DNA of 64,000 bases from Provencibacterium sp. (GCA_022792175.1 JAAWAN010000029.1:1-64000), one strand, 5' to 3'. Positions 24,120 through 32,807 are shown, counted from the stretch's first letter. Numbers and translations: made by a program. Notes: generated from the sequence alone by a model not told the origin.

Positions 24120-24681
24120 CCTCCATTCGCCCCTCTTTCCTTTTTCTGCTTAAAAGGGCTGCCCGCCGTTCCTTATGCCCGGATATAATTAGATTATACA
24201 ACAGGATACGTCTACGTTTCAAGCCGTAATTCGCTTTCCGAAAAGATTTTTTCAGCCCTGCGGCGAAAAAATCCATCAACTGCACAATTTTGAGGGCAAA
24301 CCAATGTATAATCCGATAAACCGGCCGCAGAAACAGCCGGAACACTATCCGGAAAACGGCGCGCACAAAGCGGATAACCGCCTTCGAGCAGGCCATCACC
24401 AGGCGGGAAAGGGTCAGCGCATACAGCAGCGCGCCCAGCCCCTCCCCGAGAAGAGCAAAAAAACGAATCTCGCCAAAATTGGCTGAAATCAGAAAAAGCA
24501 TCGTCATCAGCGCGCAGGCTGCAAAAAAGAGAATATCCTCCAGGAGAACCAGAGCCGCCGGCGTTTTCACCGCCAAACGCAGAATGCGGAACAGATCATA
24601 GAGCAGCATCAGGCATGCGCCCAGCAGAATGGATTTTAAAAACAGCAGCGTCTGCGCCGCCAGATAAACACCCGGCACCAT
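24076..24681 (-). CDS. yabQ: Spore cortex biosynthesis protein YabQ
   Basis: 201 aa. Three to four hydrophobic helices span residues 5-100 (LLGACLMLLYDLFRILR, DILFFAACALMTMLFL and the FALLGEGLGALLYAL region), typical of YabQ, an outer-forespore membrane protein needed for cortex formation. The C-terminal half is basic and ends acidic (EDEAEEDQDE). It sits directly after yabP (12-bp gap) and overlaps divIC by 44 bp. Expressed in the mother cell under sigma-E in Bacillus; no sigma-E promoter was identified here. Confidence 0.92.
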   Translation of the reverse strand: MVPGVYLAAQTLLFLKSILLGACLMLLYDLFRILRLAVKTPAALVLLEDILFFAACALMTMLFLISANFGEIRFFALLGEGLGALLYALTLSRLVMACSKAVIRFVRAVFRIVFRLFLRPVYRIIHWFALKIVQLMDFFAAGLKKSFRKANYGLKRRRILLYNLIISGHKERRAALLSRKRKEGRMEDEAEEDQDEAALGQ

Positions 24682-24693
24682 CGCCGCGCCTGC

Positions 24694-24981
24694 CTAACGG
24701 AACAGGCGGGAAAAGAGCCCCTGCTGGCTTTTCTGCAGGTTGCTGTAGCAGAGCTCCCAGATTTCCCCCTCAACATTCAGCTCTCCTGTCTGCACATCGA
24801 TTTTATTGATATGCAGCCCTTCCCCCTTGATGGTGAGCTCTCCCAGCTCGGTAAAGGCAACAATCGACTGCTCATCGTAGCTGTCCACATCCTGAACGCC
24901 GGAAACCGTCAGAACACGGCGCTCCTCCAGAATCACATTGTGCGGCTGCCCCGCGGCAGCCTTCTGCCTGTCTTCCGCCAC
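24694..24981 (-). CDS. yabP: Sporulation protein YabP
   Basis: 95 aa. HNVILEERRVLTVSGVQDVDSYDEQSI at the N-terminus and LTIKGEGLHINKIDVQTGELNVEGEI are the hallmarks of YabP/YqfC-family beta-rich sporulation proteins. It is needed for spore cortex assembly together with YabQ and forms a membrane complex with it in Bacillus. The gene lies between rqcP (yabO) and yabQ, matching the conserved sporulation cluster. Confidence 0.93.
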   Translation of the reverse strand: MAEDRQKAAAGQPHNVILEERRVLTVSGVQDVDSYDEQSIVAFTELGELTIKGEGLHINKIDVQTGELNVEGEIWELCYSNLQKSQQGLFSRLFR

Positions 24982-25056
24982 AGTCCTTCCTCCTTCGTCC
25001 GGCTGCTGCCAGCCTTTATCCCATCTATATGGCGAAGGAGGAAAAACTATGTCCTG

Positions 25057-25302
25057 CTAATCGCTGAGGATTTCATAGAGGGAGGAGGCCTCCTCCTTGC
25101 GCGCAAATTCGCTGACGCTTTTTACCCGCACCCGAAGCGGATTGCTCCCCAGCGCCACCTCTATGATATCTCCCTCCTTGACCGCATAGGAGGCGCGCGC
25201 CGCTTTTCCGTTGACCAGAATCCGGTCCGCATCGCAGGCATCGTTTGCAACGGTGCGCCGCTTAATCAGGCGCGAAACCTTCAAATATTTATCCAACCGC
25301 AT
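25057..25302 (-). CDS. rqcP: RqcP (YabO), S4-domain RNA-binding quality-control factor
   Basis: 81 aa. The S4 domain (MRLDKYLKVSRLIKRRTVA, DADRILVNGKAARASYAVKEGD) is that of the Hsp15/YabO family. RqcP stabilises the peptidyl-tRNA on stalled 50S subunits with RqcH during alanine-tail addition. The start is ATG 25302, where family proteins begin, with GGAAGAGG just upstream. It heads the yabO-yabP-yabQ-divIC group; the gap before yabP is 75 bp. Confidence 0.92.
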   Translation of the reverse strand: MRLDKYLKVSRLIKRRTVANDACDADRILVNGKAARASYAVKEGDIIEVALGSNPLRVRVKSVSEFARKEEASSLYEILSD

Positions 25303-25433
25303 ACTCCTCTTCCTTTCTGCAGGCTTTTCGCCTATCTTATACACCCGGCCTGTCCGCTAATACCGGCAAAAAACCGGACGCCCTCTCAGCCCCTTTTTAA
25401 GAGTGGGAAAATACACGGATAGCCCCGCATTCC

Positions 25434-25871
25434 CTACCTCTTCGCTTTTACCGGGGTATAGTAGTCCATCTGTTCATATCCCAGTATTTTTTGCGCGGCA
25501 GGGGAGGTGATGATATTGCCCAGCTCCGCCCGGGAGTGGTCGCGCTCCAGGCCGTTTTCCTGTAAAAAAGCGTCTATCTCTTCTCTCATCCGCCCTCTGT
25601 CGGTCTTCTGATCGATGTCGGCAGCAGCCGCATATAGCCCGCCCGGAAAGTCGATGATTGCAAATTCCTCCGGAACAGCCATTCCCTCTTCATACAGATA
25701 CAGCCAATGAAAGCCGGTTCCCTCAAAAAACAGAAAATCCTTCGGAAACAGGCACGGCTTCTGCGATGAAAGCCAGGCGGAAAAGCGCTCAAACTTTTCT
25801 TCTCCAAACATCCCGATCCCGGATGACACCATTTTGCAGTCCGGCATTTCATAAATCCTTACGCTCTGCAT
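25434..25871 (-). CDS. GyrI-like small-molecule-binding domain protein
   Basis: 145 aa. ATG 25871 has GGAGGG about 11 nt upstream. It begins MQSVRIYEMPDCKMVSSGIGMFGEEKFERF, with later FFEGTGFHWLYLYEEGM and FPGGLYAAAADIDQKTDRG. This is the GyrI-like effector-binding (AraC_E_bind/SOUL-like) fold that binds small molecules in multidrug regulators and inhibitor-binding proteins. No DNA-binding part is present, so it may be a stand-alone binder. It is inserted with HU between mazG and rqcP in an otherwise Bacillus-like cluster. A T-box-like motif lies just upstream. Confidence 0.65.
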   Translation of the reverse strand: MQSVRIYEMPDCKMVSSGIGMFGEEKFERFSAWLSSQKPCLFPKDFLFFEGTGFHWLYLYEEGMAVPEEFAIIDFPGGLYAAAADIDQKTDRGRMREEIDAFLQENGLERDHSRAELGNIITSPAAQKILGYEQMDYYTPVKAKR

Positions 25872-25886
25872 TTTATCTTCCCTCCG

Positions 25887-25990
25887 TTTCCTTTGGGTCT
25901 CTGTCCGGCTTTCCGGCGCGGTACCACCCGAAAAAAGCGCACGGCAGTCTATGAAAGCAGCCGCAGCGGCTGCGATTGGCCACCGGTTAT
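25887..25990 (-). promoter_or_regulatory. T-box-like leader motif, possibly a remnant
   Basis: On the minus strand GGGTGGTACCGCG (25929-25917) is an exact match to the T-box core, preceded by a GC-rich hairpin (GCAGCC GCT GGCTGC-type, about 25955-25975) like stem III. GGGT can pair with ACCC of GAGACCC (about 25893-25898). But only about 75 nt separate it from the upstream HU terminator, with no recognisable stem I or specifier loop, and no terminator with a T tract follows. I treat it as truncated or decayed, or as a short unorthodox leader for the GyrI-like gene. Confidence 0.45.
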
Positions 25991-26008
25991 TGATTCCCGG
26001 CAAAAAGC

Positions 26009-26047
26009 CCTGAGAAAAATAAAAGGGCCGGTGGAGCACCACCGGCC
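26009..26047 (-). terminator. hup terminator
   Basis: A minus-strand GGCCGGTGG TGCT CCACCGGCC hairpin is followed by CTTTTATTTTTC. It ends the HU transcript. Confidence 0.85.
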
Positions 26048-26111
26048 AAAGGCCATAAAAGGCCGATATTCCGTCCGTTTTTAAAGGCGGCAGCTTTTTC
26101 CCATCTCTGCC

Positions 26112-26387
26112 TTATTTGGCAACCGCATCCTTCAGGGCCTTGCCGGCCTTAAAGGAAGGAAGCCTGGAGGCGGCAATCTCAATCTTTTCCTTGGTGCGCG
26201 GATTGACGCCGCTGCGGGCATTGCGGCTTTTTACTTCAAAGGTTCCAAAGCCAATCAGCGAAACCTTCTCCCCGGCAATCAGTGCATCGGTAATGCTGTC
26301 CAGTACGGCGCTAAGGGCTGCTTCGCTGTCTCTCTTGGTAAAACCGGATTTCTCCGCAATGGCATTGACTAACTCTGCTTTCGTCAT
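26112..26387 (-). CDS. hup: HU family DNA-binding protein
   Basis: 91 aa, standard HU length. MTKAELVNAIAEKSGFTKRD (helix 1), VSLIGFGTFEVKSRNARSGVNP (the beta arm; GFGTFE is invariant) and EIAASRLPSFKAGKALKDAV at the C-terminus identify it. The DNA-inserting Pro is at the end of RNARSGVNP. GGAGG precedes ATG 26387 by about 9 nt and a strong terminator follows. It is probably highly expressed and separate from mazG, although it is on the same strand (68-bp gap). Confidence 0.96.
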   Translation of the reverse strand: MTKAELVNAIAEKSGFTKRDSEAALSAVLDSITDALIAGEKVSLIGFGTFEVKSRNARSGVNPRTKEKIEIAASRLPSFKAGKALKDAVAK

Positions 26388-26455
26388 TTTAAAACCTCCG
26401 AAATATATTTTGTACTTTTTAATGAAGCCTATTTAAAAGCATATGCCTTTCAGGC

Positions 26456-27286
26456 TTAATCAACCTTTTTTTCTGCCGCTTGCTGCTCCTGCTTTAGCTT
26501 GTCCTTCGCCTGGCGCCAACATACATCCAGCTGCTGCGCCGTGCATTCAGAAAGTATTTTTCCCTGCTCCTTCGCCAGCTGCTCGGCCTTGGAAAACCGG
26601 CTTATGAACTTTTCGGTAGAGGCGCAAAGCAGCTGCTCGGGATCCTTTCCCAAATGCCGGGCAACATTGACGGCGGCAAACAATACATCCCCCAGCTCCT
26701 CCCCGGCGGCCTCTATCGCCCGCGGCTGCAGCTCGGCATCAAGCTCCTTTACCTCGCTCGCAAGATCGGCGAAGGCAGCGGCTGTATCCGGATAGCCAAA
26801 GCCCACTTTGGCAGCCCGGTGCTGTACCTTGGCGGCGCGCATCAGCGCCGGCAGGGTGCGCGGAACGCTCTGCAGCGTCTCGGCAGCAGTAGTCTGCCCC
26901 TTTGTCTGCTGCTTGATGGCATCCCAGTTTTTGAGCACCTCGCTGGTCGAATCAGCCTGCACATCTCCAAAAACATGGGGATGGCGGACAATCAGCTTCT
27001 GGCAGATTTCGTTGCAGACATCGGAAAAAGAGAAGCTCCCCTTTTCCGCCTCCATCTGCGCATGCAGCACTACCTGCAGAAGAAGGTCGCCCAGCTCCTC
27101 GCGCAGCATGGGGACGCTGTCCATATCAATGGCCTCTGCAAGCTCATAGGTCTCTTCGATGAGGTCTTTGCGGATGGAACGATGGTTCTGCTCCCGGTCC
27201 CAGGGGCAGCCGCCCGGCCCGCGCAGCAGGCGGACAATCTCAATCAGATCCGCTATATCATACCGCTGCTTAAATGCAAACTCCAC
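26456..27286 (-). CDS. mazG: MazG nucleoside triphosphate pyrophosphohydrolase
   Basis: 276 aa with two MazG domains (about 22-115 and 160-240). GGCPWDREQNHRSIRKDLIEE, then EELGDLLLQVVLHA gives the first EExxE/ExxD catalytic metal set, and GEELGDVLFAAVNVARHLG the second. It hydrolyses NTPs to NMP and pyrophosphate, cleaning aberrant nucleotides and lowering ppGpp. In Bacillus yabN it has an extra N-terminal methylase domain, which is absent here. The start is a GTG at 27286 with GGGGAGG directly before it, an unusually tight spacing. Confidence 0.93.
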   Translation of the reverse strand: MEFAFKQRYDIADLIEIVRLLRGPGGCPWDREQNHRSIRKDLIEETYELAEAIDMDSVPMLREELGDLLLQVVLHAQMEAEKGSFSFSDVCNEICQKLIVRHPHVFGDVQADSTSEVLKNWDAIKQQTKGQTTAAETLQSVPRTLPALMRAAKVQHRAAKVGFGYPDTAAAFADLASEVKELDAELQPRAIEAAGEELGDVLFAAVNVARHLGKDPEQLLCASTEKFISRFSKAEQLAKEQGKILSECTAQQLDVCWRQAKDKLKQEQQAAEKKVD

Positions 27287-27350
27287 CCTCCCCGGACCCC
27301 CCTATCTTCCGTGCGCAAACTGGCTTGCCGACTGCATGACATGTACTATA

Positions 27351-29111
27351 TTAACCTATCATCCCATGTTTTTCAAGTATTTTTGCAATTTTTTCGCCTT
27401 TGGGCAGCATAAGTATATCCTCCCTTTTCAGCGTCCGGCTCAAAAGCAAGATTGCCAGATAAAACCCGGCACCGGTGAGAATGGCCAAAACCGTTGTCCA
27501 CCGGCTCTGCAAAAGCCGGCCGAGCAGGCCATAGGCGGTATACGCCGCCAGGCCGCAGAGAAAAGCGGCCAAAAGGGGTTTTAAAAAAATTTTCCCATAG
27601 GAAAGCTGCAGGCCGGCTGCATTTTTCAACACCCGCAGGCTGCAAAGCACGATGAGCAGATAGCAGGCAAGCGTTCCCACCGGGGCTGCCTGAATATTCA
27701 GCTGCGGCTGCCCCACCAGCAGAAAATTAAGCCCCAGCTTGAGCGCGCCCCCGGCCACCATCAGCCGCACCGGCGTATCCACCCGGCCTACCGCCTGCAG
27801 TACGGCATTCACCGGCGTTGAGAGCGAAACCAGAACCATCGGCAGTGCGAGCGAGCGCAGCAGCATGGCGGCAATTTTCGCCTCCTGCGGGCGCGCACCA
27901 TACAGCAGCATGCACACCGGCTCACTCAGCGCCATCAGCCCGCAGCCGGCCGGGAAGACCATCAGCGCCGTTACCCGCAGCATCGATTCGATGCTGCGTC
28001 CGGCCTCCCGCCGTCTGCCCGCCGCCCACGCGCCCGCCACCGCCGGCAGAATGCTCACCCCCAGCGCCGCAACCAGAGAGGGGATGAGGTTAAAGATGTT
28101 GACCGCTATCCCCGAATAGCAGCCATAAAGAAATTTGGCTGTCTGTGCGTGAGAGTACCCTTCGGGGATAAGGCCCCGGTAGGAGGAAAGCAGCGCCCCT
28201 TCATCCAGACGAAGGGCATGCTCCAGCCGGTTCATAATCGAGAGCAGATCAATAAAGCTGGTCAGGTGCACCGCCAGCGACCCCAGGCAGACCGGCAGGG
28301 CAATCCGGATCATTTTTTTGAGCAGCCTTCGCCGGCTCTCCGGCCCGGGTGCGCGCTGCAGCTCCCCTCGCGAAATCCCATCGCCACCTAAATGATGGCG
28401 CAAAAAGAGAAAAAGTGCGCCGCAGGCGGTAGAGAGAGTGACGCCCAGCACCGCCCCGACCGCGCCGAACTCGCTTATCTGCACCCTGCCGCCGGCGGTA
28501 CCATAGAGCTGCCAAAGCGGGCTGCCGGGTACTGGCAGGCCGCGGGCGGCAAAGCGCATAAAGAAAACGGCCAGCGCCGTTCCGCCCACCAGCTTGCAGA
28601 GCGCCTCGATAACCTGGGAAGCGGCGGTCGGCACCATGTTGTTCAGCCCCTGATAGTAGCCGCGGTAGGCGGACATCATACAGCAGAAAAAAAGGGCCGG
28701 AGAGAGCGCGGCAATGCTGAGAAAGCTGTCCGGGCTGCCCAGCGCCGCAGCAAACCGGCGCGCTCCGAAGAACATACATGCGCTTGCCAGCAGCCCTCCT
28801 GCAAAAAACAGCGCCATTGAAAGCCGCAGAATCCGCCGCACATCCCGCAGCCTGCCGGTCGCGGCGCTCTCGCTGACCAGCTTGGATACCGCGACCGGCA
28901 GCCCCGCCACCGCCAGCGCGCTGAAAGGGCGAAAGATGTCATAGGCAATGGTGAAGTCCCCCATTCCCACTCCGCCTATCAGGTTCATCAGCGGTATTTT
29001 AAACATCGCCCCGATGAGCTTCACCAGCAGCGCCGCCGCCCCCAAAATCGCGGCCCCCTGCAAAAAGCTCTGCTTTTTCTGTCTGCCCACGCCCTCTCCT
29101 CCATTATCCAT
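27351..29111 (-). CDS. Oligosaccharide flippase family membrane protein, SpoVB/YabM-like
   Basis: 586 aa integral membrane protein of the MVF/MATE-like flippase superfamily, with about 14 hydrophobic helices. FLQGAAILGAAALLVKLIGAMFKIPL at the N-terminus is typical of SpoVB/YabM/YtgP proteins that flip lipid-linked peptidoglycan or polysaccharide precursors. It opens the conserved spore/division cluster upstream of mazG (64-bp gap), as yabM does in Bacillus. I use ATG 29111 with AAAAGG upstream; a GTG at 29090 with GGAGGAG is also possible and would begin at the conserved region. It contributes to cortex or wall polysaccharide export. Confidence 0.88.
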   Translation of the reverse strand: MDNGGEGVGRQKKQSFLQGAAILGAAALLVKLIGAMFKIPLMNLIGGVGMGDFTIAYDIFRPFSALAVAGLPVAVSKLVSESAATGRLRDVRRILRLSMALFFAGGLLASACMFFGARRFAAALGSPDSFLSIAALSPALFFCCMMSAYRGYYQGLNNMVPTAASQVIEALCKLVGGTALAVFFMRFAARGLPVPGSPLWQLYGTAGGRVQISEFGAVGAVLGVTLSTACGALFLFLRHHLGGDGISRGELQRAPGPESRRRLLKKMIRIALPVCLGSLAVHLTSFIDLLSIMNRLEHALRLDEGALLSSYRGLIPEGYSHAQTAKFLYGCYSGIAVNIFNLIPSLVAALGVSILPAVAGAWAAGRRREAGRSIESMLRVTALMVFPAGCGLMALSEPVCMLLYGARPQEAKIAAMLLRSLALPMVLVSLSTPVNAVLQAVGRVDTPVRLMVAGGALKLGLNFLLVGQPQLNIQAAPVGTLACYLLIVLCSLRVLKNAAGLQLSYGKIFLKPLLAAFLCGLAAYTAYGLLGRLLQSRWTTVLAILTGAGFYLAILLLSRTLKREDILMLPKGEKIAKILEKHGMIG

Positions 29112-29194
29112 TAAATTGCCTTTTCCTTCGGTGAACCCGCAAAAGGGCCTTTTCTGCCTATGCTCCCGGCCGCACAAAGGACCGGAAAACAAAA

Positions 29195-29243
29195 AGACAG
29201 TCGGACAGGAAGGGGGTCTTTTTCGCTTCCTGTCCGACTGTCT
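29195..29243. terminator. Bidirectional terminator between the zinc-ribbon gene and yabM-like gene
   Basis: An 18-bp stem (29195-29212 with 29226-29243; AGACAGTCGG on the left) is followed by TGATTTTTTA on the plus strand and TTTTTGTTTT on the minus strand. It ends the zinc-ribbon gene. Confidence 0.85.
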
Positions 29244-29282
29244 GATTTTTTATTCCGGCGAGATAGCATTCGGCAAAGAGGG

Positions 29283-29774
29283 CTACTCCTTCGGCTCCTC
29301 TGCGGCTTCCTCAGGGGGCTGCTCAGCTGCTTTTTCCGGAGCCTCTGCCGCCTCTTTGTCATCCTCGCAGGCGGTGGTCTCCTCTTCCTCCACTACCCGG
29401 TATTCTGCCTCCGGCTTGTGCAGCAGGCTGCCGCACATCGGGCAGAACTGGGCGGTGATATCTACGGCGTTGCCGCAGCTGTCGCACCGGCGCACATTCT
29501 TCAGCTCGTCAATCTTCTGGGTGGCCTCCTCCAGCTTGACCTTGAGCGCATCGATCTCGGCTACGCAGCCATTGACCAGCTCCTGGTTGGCGGTTCCCGC
29601 CTTGACCATCTCATAAATCATCAGCCCGAGCTTCTGATATACCTTATCAATATCGCTGCCCAGGGAGACAACCGAAAGCCGCAGCTTGGAAACCTCTACC
29701 ACATCGTTGGCCTTCTGGCCCAGATCGTTCGCCATGTCCTTCGCTTTGCTGATGATATCATCCAGCGTTCCCAT
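29283..29774 (-). CDS. Zinc-ribbon domain protein with N-terminal coiled coil
   Basis: 163 aa. Residues 1-95 are helical and heptad-rich (DIISKAKDMANDLGQKAND, EIDALKVKLEEATQKIDELK). A zinc ribbon CDSCGNAVDITAQFCPMCG follows (residues about 98-116, two CxxC knuckles). The C-terminus is a Glu/Ala-rich disordered tail. Proteins of this type are widespread in Clostridia and remain functionally unassigned. It has its own terminator, and upstream of it lies a 230-bp gap before hemZ. Confidence 0.85.
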   Translation of the reverse strand: MGTLDDIISKAKDMANDLGQKANDVVEVSKLRLSVVSLGSDIDKVYQKLGLMIYEMVKAGTANQELVNGCVAEIDALKVKLEEATQKIDELKNVRRCDSCGNAVDITAQFCPMCGSLLHKPEAEYRVVEEEETTACEDDKEAAEAPEKAAEQPPEEAAEEPKE

Positions 29775-30004
29775 TCTCTAACCCTTCCTTTCTCCGGATT
29801 CCTGCCCTTCATTTTTTCATGCACGGTTTCTTTATTCTGCAGCAGTAACAATTGTTTCATTTTCTGCTGCAAGCTCATTATAGCACCCATTCCCCGCCAT
29901 TTCAACCAACTGCGCCGTCCATTCATGAATTTTTTGTGGCGGCCCGGTAAAAAATATTTAAATCTGCCTAATCTCCGCTTCAGGAGATGCCGTTCAAAAA
30001 AGGC

Positions 30005-31453
30005 TCAGCCGCCAAAAAAGTCATCAATCCCCCGCTGCCTCTCCTGCAGCTGTTCGAACCGGCTGATATATTCATATGGGTATTTGTAGTTAAATATCCG
30101 TACAATTTTTCCGCCGCCCACCAGCTTGGTAACGCCGCCCGCGCCGGCGGCGAGAATCGTCTGGCTCTCATCCATAATCCGGATGTTGTAGCCGCTTTCA
30201 TGGCCGGGCAGGCTGTAGCCGGTGTTTTCCAGCCCCTGCAGCATATTCTTCTGCCGATAAAGATAATAGGGGCGGTAGCCCGCTTCGGCGAGAAGCCGCC
30301 GGGAGAAATTCACCATCTCCTGTGCCCCGCGCCTTATCAGCACCTCCTCGGGGTTTTCGCCCAGTCCCGCCGCCCGCTTGACCGACAGGGTATGCACGGT
30401 GATATTCTCCGGCCGCAGCCGGATAACCCGCCGCAGCGTATCCTCAAAAAGGGCGGGGCTGTCCCCCTCCAGGCCGGCGATGAGATCCATATTGATGGTA
30501 AAAAAGCCGAACTGCCGCGCCAGAAGATAGCTTTCCACCGCCTGCTGCGCGGTATGCCTTCTCCCGGCCTTTTCCAGCACCGCATCCTGCAGCGACTGCG
30601 GGTTGACGCTCAGCCGGTTCACCCCATAGCGGCGCATAACGGCAAGCTTTTCGGCCGTGATGGTATCCGGCCGTCCGGCCTCCACCGTATATTCCCGGAC
30701 AAAGGAAAGCTCGAAGCTCTCTTTTATCCCCTCAAAGAGTCTTTCCAGCTGCCCGGCCGAAAGGATGGTGGGGGTACCGCCGCCGAAATAGACGGCCGTT
30801 ATGCGCAGCCGGTGCCGCCGAACCTTCTCCCCTAGTGTCTGCAGCTCTCTCTCCAGCAGCTGCAGATAGGGGTCTATCAGCCTGCCCGCCTGCTCAATCG
30901 AGTGAGACACAAACGAGCAGTAGCGGCAGCGGGAGGGACAGAAGGGAATGGAGACATAGAGCGAGATATCCTGCGGATCGCCATCCTCAATGAGCGGACG
31001 CTGCACGGCGGCCGTCTCGCAGCAGAGGCGCAGCTTCTCCTCGCTGACGAGACACTCTTCACAGAAATAGCGATGCAGCTCGTTATCATCTGCCCCCTTT
31101 TCCAGCAGGGCGCGCACCAGCTTTACCGGACGCACGCCGGTTAAAATTCCCCAGGCGGGCGAAAGGCCGGTGAGCTCGCAAAGCGCCTGATAGCAGAGCT
31201 TCCCCATCTTCCGCTCCGCAGCCGGGTCCTGCTCTAAAAGGCTCTCGCTGCGCTCGGTATAGCGGCCGCCTATCCAGGCGCGCACGATGATGCGCTGCCG
31301 CTCCTCTTCCTCTAAAAGGCCGGTATAGAGCGCGTCCCCCTCCGGCTGCGGGGGCAGCTCGTGCGAAAGCCGCACCTTCTGCCCGCGGCTGAAGAGCATG
31401 GCCAGCGCCTGCATTTCATAGTGAAAGGGATGCCCGTCAATATAAACTGTCAT
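30005..31453 (-). CDS. hemZ: HemZ-type radical SAM coproporphyrinogen dehydrogenase
   Basis: 482 aa. The radical SAM motif CPSRCRYCSF (CxxxCxxC, near residue 165) binds a 4Fe-4S cluster. VYFGGGTPTILSA and the HemN-like C-terminal domain (YNIRIMDESQTILAAGAGGVTKLVGG) follow. The N-terminal 150 residues match HemZ rather than HemN/HemW. It decarboxylates coproporphyrinogen III in anaerobic haem synthesis in Bacillus; in Clostridia without a haem pathway the role may differ. ATG 31453 overlaps the preceding MBL gene by 17 bp, an operon with dtd and relA. Confidence 0.88.
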   Translation of the reverse strand: MTVYIDGHPFHYEMQALAMLFSRGQKVRLSHELPPQPEGDALYTGLLEEEERQRIIVRAWIGGRYTERSESLLEQDPAAERKMGKLCYQALCELTGLSPAWGILTGVRPVKLVRALLEKGADDNELHRYFCEECLVSEEKLRLCCETAAVQRPLIEDGDPQDISLYVSIPFCPSRCRYCSFVSHSIEQAGRLIDPYLQLLERELQTLGEKVRRHRLRITAVYFGGGTPTILSAGQLERLFEGIKESFELSFVREYTVEAGRPDTITAEKLAVMRRYGVNRLSVNPQSLQDAVLEKAGRRHTAQQAVESYLLARQFGFFTINMDLIAGLEGDSPALFEDTLRRVIRLRPENITVHTLSVKRAAGLGENPEEVLIRRGAQEMVNFSRRLLAEAGYRPYYLYRQKNMLQGLENTGYSLPGHESGYNIRIMDESQTILAAGAGGVTKLVGGGKIVRIFNYKYPYEYISRFEQLQERQRGIDDFFGG

Positions 31454-32078
31454 AGTCCTCCGCCGCCTGAACGACCGGGTTGCTCCTTTTTTCCCGCCCG
31501 ATAGAGGTGGATGCGCCATGTCCGGGGTAGACTGCCGTATCCTCCGGCAGCAGCATGAGCGCGCGCAACGTTTCCAGCAGCTCCGGATAATCGCCGCCGT
31601 AAAGGTCGGTTCGTCCGGCGCTGCCAAAAAAGAGCACATCGCCGCTAAACAGGCACCCTTCACAAAGATAGCTGAGCGAGCCCCGGGTATGCCCCGGCGT
31701 TTCCAATATGGAAACCTTCAGCCCTGCCGCCTCGAGGGTATCCCCCTCCTGCAGCAGCCGGTCGGCAGAAAAACAGTATTTCTCCCTGTTCGCCGCCCCT
31801 GCCAGCGATTTTTGGGGGTCTGCCAGCATCTCGGCATCCCTCTCCCCAATGGCAATCGGACAGCCATATCGCGCGCGCAGCGCGTTTGCCGCCCCGATAT
31901 GGTCAAAGTGCCCGTGGGTGAGCAGAATGAGGGCCGGCTTTTTCCCGAGCTCTTCTATCCGGGAGCTGATGCGCTCCGCCTCCTCCCCGGGGTCGATGAG
32001 GATGCAGCCTTCCTCCCCCATCAGCAAATAGGTGTTTTCCTCAAGCGGCCCCACCGCCAGCATTTCTATCTGCAGCAC
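31437..32078 (-). CDS. MBL-fold metallo-hydrolase, glyoxalase II-like
   Basis: 213 aa. THGHFDHIGA (HxHxDH), TPGHTRGS, FSGDVLF and YPGHGAST provide the di-zinc ligands in the order of glyoxalase II/YcbL-type hydrolases. GTG 32078 with GGAG about 8 nt upstream is the likely start (MLQIEMLAVGPLEENTYLL fits the family N-terminus). It lies between dtd and hemZ, as in many Firmicutes (the recJ-relA-dtd-MBL-hemZ series). It may hydrolyse hydroxyacyl-thiols or other thioesters; the substrate is unknown. Confidence 0.9.
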   Translation of the reverse strand: MLQIEMLAVGPLEENTYLLMGEEGCILIDPGEEAERISSRIEELGKKPALILLTHGHFDHIGAANALRARYGCPIAIGERDAEMLADPQKSLAGAANREKYCFSADRLLQEGDTLEAAGLKVSILETPGHTRGSLSYLCEGCLFSGDVLFFGSAGRTDLYGGDYPELLETLRALMLLPEDTAVYPGHGASTSIGREKRSNPVVQAAEDYDSLY

Positions 32079-32170
32079 TTCTTCCGCTCCCTTCCTTTCT
32101 TTAAAAAATAATCCTTTCCAATCTGCGGATTTCATCCGGCGAAAAGCCGGAAGCGGCAGCTTATCCTGCA

Positions 32171-32623
32171 CTACAGCAGATCGGTATCCAGCCAGATGGT
32201 GACCGGCCCGTCGTTGCAGAGAGTGACCTTCATATCCGCGCCGAAACGGCCGGAGGCGGCCGCCTTTACCCCCTCGGTCTCCTGCATGCGGCAGATGAAA
32301 TGCTCATAGAGGGGAATCGCCTGCTCCGGGCGCGCTGCGGCAACAAAGGAGGGACGGCGGCCCTTTTTGCAGTCGGCCGCCAGAGTGAACTGGGAAACGA
32401 TGAGCGCCTCCCCGTTTTCATCGCAGAGCGAACGGTTCATCTTGCCGTTTTCATCCTCAAAAATGCGCAGCGCCGCCGCCTTGTCGCAGAGGATATCGCA
32501 CTCCCTCTCCCCATCTCCCTCAGTGACGCCCAGAAAAATCAGCAGCCCTTTTCCAATGCAGGCAATCGTTTCTCCCTCCACCTCCACCCGGGCACTGAGC
32601 ACCCGCTGCAAAAGCGCTTTCAT
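32171..32623 (-). CDS. dtd: D-aminoacyl-tRNA deacylase
   Basis: 150 aa. Motifs SQFTLAAD (near residue 78-85) and NDGPVTIWLD near the C-terminus are the DTD SQxTL and NxGPVT signatures. It removes D-amino acids, and misloaded Ala-tRNA or Gly, from tRNA. It begins MKALLQRVLSARVEV, as in the family. ATG 32623 follows AGGAGAGG. It is downstream of relA by 184 bp, with a weak GC-rich hairpin in the gap, and precedes the MBL gene by 92 bp. Confidence 0.96.
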   Translation of the reverse strand: MKALLQRVLSARVEVEGETIACIGKGLLIFLGVTEGDGERECDILCDKAAALRIFEDENGKMNRSLCDENGEALIVSQFTLAADCKKGRRPSFVAAARPEQAIPLYEHFICRMQETEGVKAAASGRFGADMKVTLCNDGPVTIWLDTDLL

Positions 32624-32807
32624 CTGTCCTCTCCTCCTTGTCCTAAGCGGCCTGTAACATGAAAGCCCGTCTGCAGGGGCGGCAAAGCCCGCTTTTCTCC
32701 GGCCAAAGGGGCTTTTTCCGGGGAAAAACCGCATTTCAGGGCTGCGAAAGCCGTTCTTTTGGGAAAATGTAAAAAAACGCGGGCGTTTTTCCCTTCCCCT
32801 TTTCTTT

